Of a stretch of DNA of 64,000 nt, positions 35,746-45,918 are shown piece by piece (within the stretch, counting starts at the first letter, position 1; each line of letters begins with the position of its first letter). The position numbers and the translations under genes were made by a program. The notes under the pieces were generated by a model that did no database searches, was not told where the DNA came from, and worked only from the letters and a program-made list of their open reading frames with translations. Source of the stretch: an uncultured Anaerotruncus sp. (lineage in GTDB: Bacteria > Bacillota > Clostridia > Oscillospirales > Acutalibacteraceae); contig UQDL01000005.1 in NCBI GenBank assembly GCA_900539775.1, positions 85,973-149,972 on the forward strand, in the 5' to 3' direction.

Positions 35746-37055
35746 TTTATCGCCTCTGCCAAACCGCAAGAATTCATTTTATCTTCGCACTCATAAGCCT
35801 TTTTTTCAAGAAAGCTTAAATCGGCGCCCCATAAATCTTTATTCAAAAGAATTTCATGAATATCGTTATTCTTTATAAACTGCACTTTTTCCGGATCATC
35901 TTGCGGACTTTCGTTTTTATAGTATTTCAAAAGGCACACAAGCGAAAGCACAAGCGGAGCGGGAACTGCTTTGCTTGCATTAAAATAATCAAAAACAATC
36001 GGCAGCACCCGTGCTGAATATTTACTGATTGAATTAAGGGCAATCGACCGCCACATATGCCTTATGTAAGGATTTGAAAATCGTTCAAGCACGGCTCTTG
36101 CAAATTCATCTGCCTGCTTATTATCCGAAAGGGTCGGCAAAATGCAATCAAAAAGGCAGCAGTTTAAAAATCTTGAAAGAAGCTCATTTTCAAGGCTTTC
36201 ACGCACTGTTTCAACTCCGAGCAATAATGACGGGAAAACAAGCGAAGTGTGCGCACCGTTTAAAATACGAACCTTCATTTTTTTATACGGGGCAATATTC
36301 TTTGCCCACACAACATTCACACCTGCTTTTTTTAGCGGAAATTCATCTTCATAATTTCCCTCTATAACCCACAAATGATAAGGCTCTGCCGTGTTTAGAA
36401 GATCATCTTTTTTGCCTATCTCAGCAAAGATGCTATCTGCTTCTTCATGGGGATAGCCTGTTACGATTCTGTCCACAAGCGTGGAGCAAAAATGATTTTC
36501 ATTTTCAATCCACTGCAAAAATCCGCTTTCCAGCCCCCATAACCTTGCATATTTCAGCACACAATTTTTAAGTTCTTTTCCGTTTTCATCTATCAATTCG
36601 CAGGCAAATATCACAAATCCGGGTAAGGCCTTGGCGTATCTTTCATATAAAAGCCTTGCCAGCTTTGCCGGAAAGGCTTTTGGCGGCTTATCGCAGAATT
36701 TGCAGGTTGCATCAAATTCTATGCCTGCTTCGGTTGTGTTTGAAACAATAAATTTCAGATTCGGATTTTCGGCAAGAGCAATAAACGAATCAAAATCCTG
36801 ATAAGGATTTACGGCACGGCTTATTGAATGAATTTCTTGCCTCTTATTTATTTCTTTTCCGTTTTCAATGCCTCTTAAAAACAAATTATAAACACCCTGC
36901 TGCCCGTTTATTTTTGCAACAGCTTTTGAATCCGTAGGAGAAACAACAACAATTTTTCCGCCATACAAATTCTTTTTATTCATTTCATCCACAAAGCAAT
37001 CCACAAAGCCTCTGAGAAAATTTCCCGTGCCGAATTGCAAAATTGTTTCATTCAT
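35730..37055 (-). CDS. uxaB: Tagaturonate reductase (altronate oxidoreductase)
   Basis: A 441-residue polyol/mannonate-type dehydrogenase with the N-terminal nucleotide motif 'LQFGTGNFLRGFVDCFVDEMN' and the central 'VRILNGAHTSLVFPSLLLG' catalytic region containing Lys and His residues typical of the family. It reduces tagaturonate to altronate with NADH. The start is the ATG at 37055, seven bases after GGAGA. Fructuronate reductase (UxuB) is related, but the overlap with uxaA supports UxaB. UxaC, KdgK and KdgA are not in the window. Confidence 0.92.
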   Translation of the reverse strand: MNETILQFGTGNFLRGFVDCFVDEMNKKNLYGGKIVVVSPTDSKAVAKINGQQGVYNLFLRGIENGKEINKRQEIHSISRAVNPYQDFDSFIALAENPNLKFIVSNTTEAGIEFDATCKFCDKPPKAFPAKLARLLYERYAKALPGFVIFACELIDENGKELKNCVLKYARLWGLESGFLQWIENENHFCSTLVDRIVTGYPHEEADSIFAEIGKKDDLLNTAEPYHLWVIEGNYEDEFPLKKAGVNVVWAKNIAPYKKMKVRILNGAHTSLVFPSLLLGVETVRESLENELLSRFLNCCLFDCILPTLSDNKQADEFARAVLERFSNPYIRHMWRSIALNSISKYSARVLPIVFDYFNASKAVPAPLVLSLVCLLKYYKNESPQDDPEKVQFIKNNDIHEILLNKDLWGADLSFLEKKAYECEDKMNSCGLAEAIKWSMF

Positions 37056-37154
37056 ATTTTCATCTCCGATTTTTGCCGATGCCGAATAAACAAAGCCGTA
37101 TTTCACCGCATTTTAAGACAGCCGGCGCCCAAACTTTATTCACGGCGCAGATAA

Positions 37155-37183
37155 AATATAGCACAGCAATCCTGATTTGTCTA
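37155..37183 (-). promoter_or_regulatory. Promoter of uxaBA
   Basis: Minus-strand TAGACA (37183-37178), 17-base spacer, TATATT (37160-37155), about 95 bases before uxaB. Confidence 0.65.
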
Positions 37184-37194
37184 CATATAAAAGC

Positions 37195-37236
37195 GCAAAA
37201 AAGCAGGCAGCGAGTATTATTCGCCGCCTGCAAAAA
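37195..37236 (-). terminator. Terminator of the GDPD-nitroreductase unit
   Basis: On the minus strand GCAGGC (37231-37226) pairs with GCCTGC (37208-37203), with inner pairs, and is followed by TTTTTTGC. Confidence 0.8.
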
Positions 37237-37239
37237 GCA

Positions 37240-38109
37240 TCAATATTCAATGTTATCGGTTGTTATATATTTTACTCCAAGTGAGGAAAGGCGTGAAACG
37301 GCTTCGGGGTCATCCACCGTCCAAGCACCCGTTGTTAAACCGGCATCAACACATTTTTTTATGATTTCATCAGTGTTTTCCTCTTTTTTGTAGTTGAAAT
37401 CTATGCCGCAATCGCCGCCGATTTCAAGAGCTTTTTGTATATCCTCTTCCGTTATCTTTTGCACAATATACCAGCACGGAGCATCCGTAAGCTTTCGCAT
37501 TGCCTGCAAATTTTCATATTTAAATGAAATAAACACGGGCTTTAATTCGGGATAAACAGAAAGCAAATCAACAATTTCATCATAATGCTCTGTGTTGTTT
37601 GCGCCCTTAAGCTCAATAACGGGCACCATGGAATATCTGCTGCAAATATCAAGATATTCATGCAATGTGCAAATTTTCAAATTGCTGTAATTATCAACAT
37701 TAACACCGTTATCAACATTTTCCTGCAAAAGCTCATCAAGAGTTTTCTTTTCTATTTTAGATGCGCCGTCCGTCATTCGATACGTGTTAAAATCGTGGTG
37801 AATAACCCAAGTGCCGTCTTCGGTTCTGTAAACATCGCACTCTGTGCCGTAAAAGCCTGCCTTGCCGGCCTCTTCAAATGCAGGAGCCGTGTTTTCCGGA
37901 GCAACCGCCCTGAAGCCTCTGTGCGCCACAAGATTAACATCCTCTGCGGTTTGATAAACAGTGTAATCCGCTGTTTTGCAATATTGATTAAGAGCCACAA
38001 GGCCTGCCGCAACCACAAGCAAAATAAGCGCAAGCAGCACACTGAGCACAATAATCAATATTTTTTTCTTTTTACTCATTTTCTTTTTGGCAGTGTTATT
38101 TTCACTCAT
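37240..38109 (-). CDS. Membrane-anchored glycerophosphodiester phosphodiesterase
   Basis: A 289-residue protein with a Lys-rich start, one transmembrane helix (about residues 17-42) and an outward-facing GDPD domain. The catalytic residues are intact: AHRGFRAVAPENT (His63, Arg), TECDVYRT (Glu and Asp metal ligands) and IHHDF. It should cleave glycerophosphodiesters from lipid or teichoic-acid turnover at the cell surface. The start at 38109 overlaps the nitroreductase gene by eight bases. Last gene of a three-gene unit with another GDPD-like protein. Confidence 0.9.
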   Translation of the reverse strand: MSENNTAKKKMSKKKKILIIVLSVLLALILLVVAAGLVALNQYCKTADYTVYQTAEDVNLVAHRGFRAVAPENTAPAFEEAGKAGFYGTECDVYRTEDGTWVIHHDFNTYRMTDGASKIEKKTLDELLQENVDNGVNVDNYSNLKICTLHEYLDICSRYSMVPVIELKGANNTEHYDEIVDLLSVYPELKPVFISFKYENLQAMRKLTDAPCWYIVQKITEEDIQKALEIGGDCGIDFNYKKEENTDEIIKKCVDAGLTTGAWTVDDPEAVSRLSSLGVKYITTDNIEY

Positions 38110-38887
38110 TGCCGTTATCAACTCCGTTTCTTGAATTTTCCGCATTGGGGAATTTTAAAATTCGCCCCGTGTCGGCCACAAACCGACCGTCCTCCCATCT
38201 GCCCTTAACCCCTTTGGCAGACATTCCGATTTGGAAATGAAGTTGTGCTATACCGAAATCGATGCTTTTATCCGAATACGGCTCATCCACATAAGCGGAA
38301 ACAACGCCGTTTTCATACCTGAATTTAACCGGGCGGCGATTTACCGAGCTTGGCGCCTTTTCAACCTGCTGCATGGCATAGACTATTTCCGGAGTGATTT
38401 TTTCATCACAAAACTCAAACATTTTTTGATATGGCTTACTGTTTTTGTGTGTGGCAGAATAAATCATTTTTTCCTTGATACTTAGCTTTTCAGAAACATT
38501 GCCGATTGCAATAACGCAATAAAGGCGATGCCCTTTTGGCAAATCAAGCTTTTCAAGCACTTTGTTTTCATTATAGCTGCCAACCCAGCAGGTGCCAATG
38601 CCGTGATAAGCGCATTGCAGCACAATGGTTTCGCCGTAATATCCGCAAGCCTGCCTTGCCGGTATTGTATCCGGCCCGCAAACAGCAATCAAGCTCATCA
38701 TACCGGATTGCAAATTAAAAGCAAAGCGTGCATCATCAATAAAAACAAAATCCAGCCCTGCCTTTTCATTTACATAATCAACAAGCTCGGAAATAAGCTG
38801 CTTAACATCATCATCAAGCGCTCTTGGTTTAAACGCACGCCTTGAGCGGCGTTTGTCTATAGCAATCAAGTATTCTGCATTTGTCAT
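38102..38887 (-). CDS. Nitroreductase-family flavoprotein (TM nitroreductase type)
   Basis: A 261-residue FMN-binding protein. The N-terminus 'AIDKRRSRRAF' is the FMN phosphate motif, 'YYGETIVLQCAYHGIGTCWVGSYN' matches the central domain, and a second half with 'MQQVEKAPSSVNRRPVKFRY' repeats the Arg/Ser-type FMN motif, as in the putative TM nitroreductase family where both halves share the fold. Substrate unknown. It lies three bases after the upstream GDPD-like gene and overlaps the next one, so all three are co-expressed. Confidence 0.85.
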   Translation of the reverse strand: MTNAEYLIAIDKRRSRRAFKPRALDDDVKQLISELVDYVNEKAGLDFVFIDDARFAFNLQSGMMSLIAVCGPDTIPARQACGYYGETIVLQCAYHGIGTCWVGSYNENKVLEKLDLPKGHRLYCVIAIGNVSEKLSIKEKMIYSATHKNSKPYQKMFEFCDEKITPEIVYAMQQVEKAPSSVNRRPVKFRYENGVVSAYVDEPYSDKSIDFGIAQLHFQIGMSAKGVKGRWEDGRFVADTGRILKFPNAENSRNGVDNGNE

Positions 38888-38890
38888 TAT

Positions 38891-39727
38891 TTATTTTCCC
38901 CAGTTTTCTATAACCGAATTAAGCCTTTCATACTGCTTTGTGGTGATATTATCGGGCTTTAAAACAAGAATTCGTTTCATTGTAATTGTTTGATTAACAG
39001 TCCACACGGAAAGCTTGTAGCCGTTTTCGTGAAGAAGCTTTGAAAGTGTGCCGCTTGCTCCGGTGAAATTGCAGTTTATTCCAACCGCACCCGTTTCATC
39101 AAGAATTTGCAGCAGCTTTTTTTGATAATCCTCGCCGAAAATCTTAAAGCGAGAAGGCTGATAATTTAAATAGTATTCCATATCGCAGCAGGCCGAATCC
39201 TTTACCGCCTTAACATCCGGCTGGCTGATACCTGTTAAAAACGCTCTGTCAAGCAAATTATATTCCACAAGCAAATCATGAAGGGCGTTTAAAGTGCGTG
39301 TTTCCTTGATATCAAGATTTATAAGGCATGTGCCGCCTTGAAGCAGCTTAAAAGCATCTGCAACAGGCACTCCGTCACTGTTTGTTACCGCAATATCATG
39401 ATTCATAACAAGTGTTTTATCCGGCCTTTGGCGAATATCAATTTCCATAACGGCAACATTGTTATCAAGAGCCGCCTGAACAAATTCAAGAGAATTATCC
39501 TCTGCGCCGAGAGAACCTGTGTGAGCGGTGACGGTGAAACCATCCACAAATTTCAGAGTCCTTTCATCATAGGATTTAGTGATGGCGTATGTTGCAACCC
39601 CTGCAACAAGCGCAACAGAAACAAGGAATGCCGCCACTTGATAAGAAAAATGCTTTGCCCAAGTGGGAGTCATATTTCTTTTCAGAAACTTCTTGAATTT
39701 CTGCCACTTTGATATTTTGTTTTCCAT
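38891..39727 (-). CDS. GDPD-like membrane protein with altered active site
   Basis: A 278-residue protein with a basic N-terminus, one transmembrane helix (about 28-50) and a GDPD-like domain outside. The family HRG motif reads HTG (His69-Thr70-Gly71), and the usual ENT reads DNS. EID (Glu95, Asp97) and NHD (His110) are kept. Loss of the Arg that contacts phosphate suggests reduced or changed activity; degradation to a binding role is possible. First gene of the unit with the nitroreductase and an intact GDPD. Confidence 0.8.
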   Translation of the reverse strand: MENKISKWQKFKKFLKRNMTPTWAKHFSYQVAAFLVSVALVAGVATYAITKSYDERTLKFVDGFTVTAHTGSLGAEDNSLEFVQAALDNNVAVMEIDIRQRPDKTLVMNHDIAVTNSDGVPVADAFKLLQGGTCLINLDIKETRTLNALHDLLVEYNLLDRAFLTGISQPDVKAVKDSACCDMEYYLNYQPSRFKIFGEDYQKKLLQILDETGAVGINCNFTGASGTLSKLLHENGYKLSVWTVNQTITMKRILVLKPDNITTKQYERLNSVIENWGK

Positions 39728-39756
39728 AATTACCCCTTAAAATTTCCCCTGAAAGC

Positions 39757-39791
39757 ACAAAAGGGCATTAAACATTCGCCGTTTAATGCCC
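39757..39791 (-). terminator. Terminator of guaB
   Basis: GGGCATTAAAC (39763-39773) pairs perfectly with GTTTAATGCCC (39781-39791); on the minus strand TTTTG follows. Confidence 0.8.
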
Positions 39792-39803
39792 CTTGTTAAA
39801 TAA

Positions 39804-41306
<1,503 letters not shown>

Positions 41307-41317
41307 TTATTTTATTT

Positions 41318-41347
41318 ATAATAGCACAATTGACCGCCTGTGTTCAA
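41318..41347 (-). promoter_or_regulatory. Promoter of guaB
   Basis: Minus-strand TTGAAC (41347-41342), 18-base spacer, TATTAT (41323-41318). It starts four bases after the aroK stop codon. Confidence 0.6.
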
Positions 41348-41350
41348 GTA

Positions 41351-41866
41351 TTATTTTTGAACAGCTGCAATGATTTTTTGAACAGTGGCATCAACACTGC
41401 TTTTGCAGCAATCAATAACCGCATCTGCATATTTTTCATAAAGCGGCAGCCTTTTATCATACATTTGGCGCAACGTTTCGCCTTTTTCAAGAGCAATTCC
41501 CCTGCTGCTTAAATTATTTATGCGCTTTTGCATTTCTTCAAAGCTTAAATGAAGATAAATAACCTTGCCCGTTTTCTTTAAATGATTCATTGCCGCATCG
41601 CTGTAAACAACGCTGCCGCCCGTTGCAATAACCGTGCCCGCTATATCAAGCGAAAGCACGGCATTTTCCTCTGCTTTTTTGAAGTATTCAAGGCCGCTGT
41701 CGTCAATTATCTGTTGCAGGCGCTTACGCTCTCTGCTTTGGATCAGCAAATCGGTGTCAAAAAAATTTTTAAGCAAAAGCTTTGCGGCAAGAACTCCGCA
41801 GGTGGATTTGCCCGCACCGGGCATGCCTATTAAAATTATATTTTCACTGTTTATTTTTTCCGTCAT
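41351..41866 (-). CDS. aroK: Shikimate kinase
   Basis: A 171-residue kinase that phosphorylates shikimate at the 3-hydroxyl. P-loop GMPGAGKST, the substrate Asp in FDTDLLIQ and 'VIATGGSVVYSDAAMNHL' for the GGG-type shikimate site (here GGS) are visible. Change of the third Gly to Ser occurs in some homologues. The start is the ATG at 41866 behind GGAGTG, overlapping nth by four bases; the open frame extends into nth but that is coincidental. Last gene of the long minus-strand run from ftsE. Confidence 0.92.
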   Translation of the reverse strand: MTEKINSENIILIGMPGAGKSTCGVLAAKLLLKNFFDTDLLIQSRERKRLQQIIDDSGLEYFKKAEENAVLSLDIAGTVIATGGSVVYSDAAMNHLKKTGKVIYLHLSFEEMQKRINNLSSRGIALEKGETLRQMYDKRLPLYEKYADAVIDCCKSSVDATVQKIIAAVQK

Positions 41867-42525
41867 TTCTTTTTCACTCCTGCCTTTTTGCAAATATCCG
41901 AAAGGCGGCAAGAATCGCATTTGGGGTTTCTTGCCGTGCAAATATCTCTGCCGAAAAGAACAATTCTGTGGCAAAAATCAGAGCTTTCCTCTGCAGGAAT
42001 TATTTTTTTAAGAGCAAATTCAATTTTTTTAGGGTCTTTTTCCGCCACAAGGCCAAGCCTGTTTGTGATTCTGATGCAATGCGTGTCTACCACAATTGCC
42101 TCTTTGCCGTAAATATCGCCCACTATTAAATTTGCTGTTTTTCTTCCCACTCCCGGCAAGGTAAGCAGCTCATCAATATTATCCGGCACCTCGCCGTTAT
42201 AATCAGCAAGAATTTTTTTAGCCATGCCTACGATGGATTCGGCTTTGCTTTTGTAAAAGCCGCAGGAATAAATATATTTGCCCACCTCAACAGGATCGGC
42301 ATTTGCAAAATCCTCTATAGTTTTATACCGTTTAAACAATGCAGGGGTAACAAGATTTACCCTTGCATCGGTGCACTGAGCCGAGAGGCGCACAGCCACC
42401 AAAAGCTGAAACGGAAATTCATAATCGAGCGAGCAAACAGCATTCGGATACATTTCTCGAAGCGTGTTTACAGCCGCAAGTGCTCTTTCTTTTTTAGTCA
42501 ATTTAATTGCCTTTCTGCGCCGCAT
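41863..42525 (-). CDS. nth: Endonuclease III
   Basis: A 220-residue DNA glycosylase/AP lyase that removes oxidised pyrimidines. The helix-hairpin-helix LPGVGRKTAN holds the catalytic Lys, the catalytic Asp is in VVDTHCIRI, and the C-terminal [4Fe-4S] ligands have the classic C-x6-C-x2-C-x5-C spacing. Overlaps aroK by four bases (ATGA) and lies 19 bases after rarA. Confidence 0.96.
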   Translation of the reverse strand: MRRRKAIKLTKKERALAAVNTLREMYPNAVCSLDYEFPFQLLVAVRLSAQCTDARVNLVTPALFKRYKTIEDFANADPVEVGKYIYSCGFYKSKAESIVGMAKKILADYNGEVPDNIDELLTLPGVGRKTANLIVGDIYGKEAIVVDTHCIRITNRLGLVAEKDPKKIEFALKKIIPAEESSDFCHRIVLFGRDICTARNPKCDSCRLSDICKKAGVKKK

Positions 42526-42544
42526 AATTTAAAGCGGCAAAAAA

Positions 42545-43813
42545 CTATTTTTTACCTTTAATTTTATCCCAATAAGCCTTAAATGCCTGCTCGTTTTTAT
42601 TTTCACCGGGCACATAATACTTTTTGTTTTTTATGGCATCCGGCAAATATTGCTGCTGCACCCAGTGATTTTCAAAACTGTGGGGATAAACATAAAACTG
42701 CCCCTTAACCGCTGCATCTTCGCCGTCGAAATGCTTGTTTTGCAAATTTCTCGGCACAGAGCCGCAATTTCCCTGCTGCACATCCGCCATTGCCGCATCA
42801 ATCGCCGCCTCGCCCGCATTGCTTTTAGGGGCCGACGCAACAAGAATAACGGCATCTGCAAGCGGAATTCTTGCTTCGGGCAATCCAACCATCATTGCGG
42901 CATCCACCGCTGCTTTAACAATCGGAATTATCTGCGGATAAGCAAGCCCCACATCCTCGCAGGCACAAACCATTAAGCGGCGGCATGCAGACGGCAAATC
43001 CCCCGCCTGCAAAAGCCTTGCAAGATAATGCAATGCGGCATCGGGATCCGATCCGCGCATACTTTTTTGATATGCCGAAATTATATCGTAATGCTCATCG
43101 CCCTCACGGTCATACTTAATTGCGCTTGACTGAGTTAATTCTGCCGCAAGCTGTGCCGTAATATGCTTTTCGCCGTTTTCCGAGCGGCATGAGAAAAAAC
43201 AATTTTCAACACTGTTCATCGCTTTGCGAACATCGCCGCCGCAACCTGCCGAGATTCTTGCAACCGCATCATCATCAACCAAAACGGCAGTTTCATTTTC
43301 CCGTGCCAAAATATCAAATCCGCGGCGCACGGCAGGAGCCACATCGGCAGCCGAAACACTTTTAAATTCAAACACTGTTGAGCGGGAAAGAACGGCGGGA
43401 TAAATATAGAAATAAGGATTTTCCGTGGTGGAGGCAATCAATGCAATTTTTCCGTTTTCAATATATTCAAGCAGGCTTTGCTGCTGGCGCTTATTAAAAT
43501 ACTGAATTTCATCAAGATAAAGCAGCACACCGTTTGGAGTTTCAAAAGTATCAAGCCTTGAAACAATATCCTTAATGTCCTTTGTTGAGGCATTTGTGCC
43601 GTTTAACCTAAACAATGTGCGATTTGTGCGCTTAGCAATAATTGAAGCAACGGTTGTTTTGCCTGTGCCCGACGGGCCGTAAAAAATCAAATTCGGAATA
43701 TTGCCGCTTTCAATCATATTATAAAGCGGCTTTCCGGGAGCAAGCAAATGGCGCTGACCCACAACTTGAGAAAGCTCTTGCGGCCTTATTCTTGAAGCAA
43801 GCGGATCATTCAT
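42545..43813 (-). CDS. rarA: Replication-associated recombination ATPase RarA/MgsA
   Basis: A 422-residue AAA+ ATPase of the RarA/MgsA/WRNIP1 group that acts at stalled replication forks. 'SRIRPQELSQVVGQRHLL' is the family opening; Walker A GPSGTGKTT, Walker B LLYLDEIQYFNKRQQ, sensor 'IASTTENPYFYIYPAVLSR' and the C-terminal 'YDREGDEHYDIISAYQKSMRGSDPDAALHYLARL' tetramer region are all present. It overlaps queH by eight bases. Confidence 0.95.
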   Translation of the reverse strand: MNDPLASRIRPQELSQVVGQRHLLAPGKPLYNMIESGNIPNLIFYGPSGTGKTTVASIIAKRTNRTLFRLNGTNASTKDIKDIVSRLDTFETPNGVLLYLDEIQYFNKRQQQSLLEYIENGKIALIASTTENPYFYIYPAVLSRSTVFEFKSVSAADVAPAVRRGFDILARENETAVLVDDDAVARISAGCGGDVRKAMNSVENCFFSCRSENGEKHITAQLAAELTQSSAIKYDREGDEHYDIISAYQKSMRGSDPDAALHYLARLLQAGDLPSACRRLMVCACEDVGLAYPQIIPIVKAAVDAAMMVGLPEARIPLADAVILVASAPKSNAGEAAIDAAMADVQQGNCGSVPRNLQNKHFDGEDAAVKGQFYVYPHSFENHWVQQQYLPDAIKNKKYYVPGENKNEQAFKAYWDKIKGKK

Positions 43814-44453
43814 TCGTTTTGCCCTCCTCTTTCATTTTATCTGAGGCTGCCTTTGAAAAAGCACAGCCGCAAAAATTTTGGCGATAAAGATTATATTGCC
43901 TTGAAAGCTCTATAGAGCGCTTATAGCCCTCTTTTTTTTTGAAATCCGACGGAAGCCATGCCACGCCGTATTTTTCCGCAACATCATAACCTATTTCATT
44001 TATCTTTTGCGAATTTTTCAAAGGGCTTATGGAAAGCGTGGTGCAAAAATAATCAAAGCCCTTTTCCTTTGCAAGCTTTGCCGTTTCTTCAAGCCTGAGG
44101 CGGTAGCACCTAAAGCACCTTTCGCCGCCCTCAGGCACGGCTTCAAGCCCGTGCGCTATGCTTAAAAATTCATTGTAATCATATTCGCCGTCTATAATAC
44201 CGACTTCGTTTTCAAAAGGCATGCTTTTAAGCAACCTTTTTTCCTCTGCAAGCCTTTTATCAAATTCGGATTTAGGCGAAATATTCGGATTATAATAAAA
44301 AACGGTGATTTTAAAATACTTATTAAGATATTCAAGGCAGGCGCTTGAGCACGGAGCACAACACGCATGAATTAAAAGAGAGGGCAGAATCTGCTCTCTC
44401 TTATTATTTTCAATAATTGATTCTGTTTTTTTACTGTAATTGATTTTATTCAT
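43806..44453 (-). CDS. queH: Epoxyqueuosine reductase QueH
   Basis: A 215-residue protein of the former DUF208 group, now known as QueH, which makes queuosine in tRNA from epoxyqueuosine without cobalamin. The conserved cysteines are at HACCAPCSSACLEYL, ERCFRCYRLRL and QNFCGCAFS, forming an Fe-S centre and a metal site. Starts one base after the stop of the M23 gene upstream. Other queuosine genes are not in the window. Confidence 0.92.
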   Translation of the reverse strand: MNKINYSKKTESIIENNKREQILPSLLIHACCAPCSSACLEYLNKYFKITVFYYNPNISPKSEFDKRLAEEKRLLKSMPFENEVGIIDGEYDYNEFLSIAHGLEAVPEGGERCFRCYRLRLEETAKLAKEKGFDYFCTTLSISPLKNSQKINEIGYDVAEKYGVAWLPSDFKKKEGYKRSIELSRQYNLYRQNFCGCAFSKAASDKMKEEGKTNE

Positions 44454-44454
44454 T

Positions 44455-45897
44455 TTATTTGCTTAAATAATTTTTCGGATTTATTCTTGTGCTGCCCACA
44501 CGGATTTCAAAATGCAGGTGCGGGCCCGTTGAATTTCCGGTGCTGCCCGATTTTGCTATTTGCTGCCCCTTATAAACCGATTGGCCGGGCGAAACAAGAA
44601 TTGAGGAGTTGTGGGCATAAAGAGTAAACACCTTTTCGCCGTTTGCATCTGTGCCGTGATAAATAAGCACATAATAGCCATAGCTGTAATCAAGCCTTTG
44701 CACACCTGCCACAACGCCCTTTTGCGCCGCAACAACCTTTGTGCCGGTTGAGCACGGAAAATCAATTCCGCCATGGTATCTGCCGTTGCTGTAATTCGGA
44801 AAACCTGCCGAAACAGTGTAGCAGCCGGGCACGGGATATGTCATATTATAAACCCCATCAGACTGAGCATACACATCAGTATTGTTGTATGAAACATTAG
44901 GTCTGTCGCTTCTGTTTCCGGTGGTAATATCTTTAACTTCATCAGCCGATATAACACCGTTCATTAAATCCTGCAACTGCTTTTCTGCCGCCGCCGTAAG
45001 CTGGGAATCTTCATTTCTGAATTCGGTATACATTCCCGTTTTGGCGGTAAGCACGGCAAAAAGCTGATCGCTTTCCGCACGATCCTGTGCAAGCATTATT
45101 TTTTTTGAAGCAATGCTTTCCTGAGTTTGGGTGAGCGTGTTTTGCTTATAAATAAGCTCATTTTGCTGAGAAAGCAAATAATTTTTAATATCATCAAGCT
45201 CTGATTTTTTTAAGCTTAAATCACTTTCCTGCTGCATTATTTGCGAAGTTTGCTCTTGAATTTCATTCATAAGCTGAGCATCGTTTTTTGAAACGGCCTT
45301 TATCATTTCATATCTTGTGAGAAAGCCCGAAATATCTTTACAGGTAAGCAAAGCGGTTAAAAGATTATAATCGCCGGAAATATAAATTGCACGCATTCTG
45401 ATGCAATAAGCATCATATTTTGCCGCAAACTTTTTATTTAAATCATCAATAACAGCCTGAGCCTTATCAACCTCTTGCTGCAAAGCATCTGCCTGAGCCT
45501 GATTTTCATCTATTCCTGCCTGAAGGGTTGTTATATCCGCCTCAAGCTCTGCCACCTGCTCATCAAGCAAGGTAAGCTGTTTGTTTAAAATTCCTATTTT
45601 TGTATCAAGCGCATCTATGTATTCCTCTGTTTCCTTTGATTCTGCGGAAAGAGAGGCAATTTTGCTTTCAGCGTTTTTCAAATCCGCTTCAAGCAACGCT
45701 TTTTGTTCTTCAAGCTTTTTGAGTGCTTCTTGCTTTTTTTGTTCTTCTGTTAAGGTGGTTGTTTCCTGCTGCACTGCAGATGCTGCATCCTGTGCAAGCA
45801 CGGCAGAGGAATTTGCCGCCGTGCATGTAAATGCACACACGATTGCCAGCGCAAGCGAAAGCGCTTTCTTTATTTGATTTTTAAAAAACATTTGCAT
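44455..45897 (-). CDS. Secreted coiled-coil M23 peptidase (third of three)
   Basis: A 480-residue exported protein. A signal peptide (about 1-35, ending VLAQ) precedes a long coiled coil (about 45-300, rich in Glu, Gln, Lys and Leu) and a C-terminal M23 domain with zinc ligands in YHGGIDF, YAHN and HLHFE. The layout matches CwlO/PcsB/EnvC-type hydrolases or their activators that are controlled by FtsEX. All zinc ligands are intact, so it is probably an active endopeptidase. Twenty-one bases after the second paralogue. Shares the block 'AIYISGDYNLLTALLTCKDISGFLTRYEMIKAVSKNDA' with the other two. Confidence 0.9.
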   Translation of the reverse strand: MQMFFKNQIKKALSLALAIVCAFTCTAANSSAVLAQDAASAVQQETTTLTEEQKKQEALKKLEEQKALLEADLKNAESKIASLSAESKETEEYIDALDTKIGILNKQLTLLDEQVAELEADITTLQAGIDENQAQADALQQEVDKAQAVIDDLNKKFAAKYDAYCIRMRAIYISGDYNLLTALLTCKDISGFLTRYEMIKAVSKNDAQLMNEIQEQTSQIMQQESDLSLKKSELDDIKNYLLSQQNELIYKQNTLTQTQESIASKKIMLAQDRAESDQLFAVLTAKTGMYTEFRNEDSQLTAAAEKQLQDLMNGVISADEVKDITTGNRSDRPNVSYNNTDVYAQSDGVYNMTYPVPGCYTVSAGFPNYSNGRYHGGIDFPCSTGTKVVAAQKGVVAGVQRLDYSYGYYVLIYHGTDANGEKVFTLYAHNSSILVSPGQSVYKGQQIAKSGSTGNSTGPHLHFEIRVGSTRINPKNYLSK

Positions 45898-45918
45898 CAG
45901 CGCCTTTGGTTTTATTTA

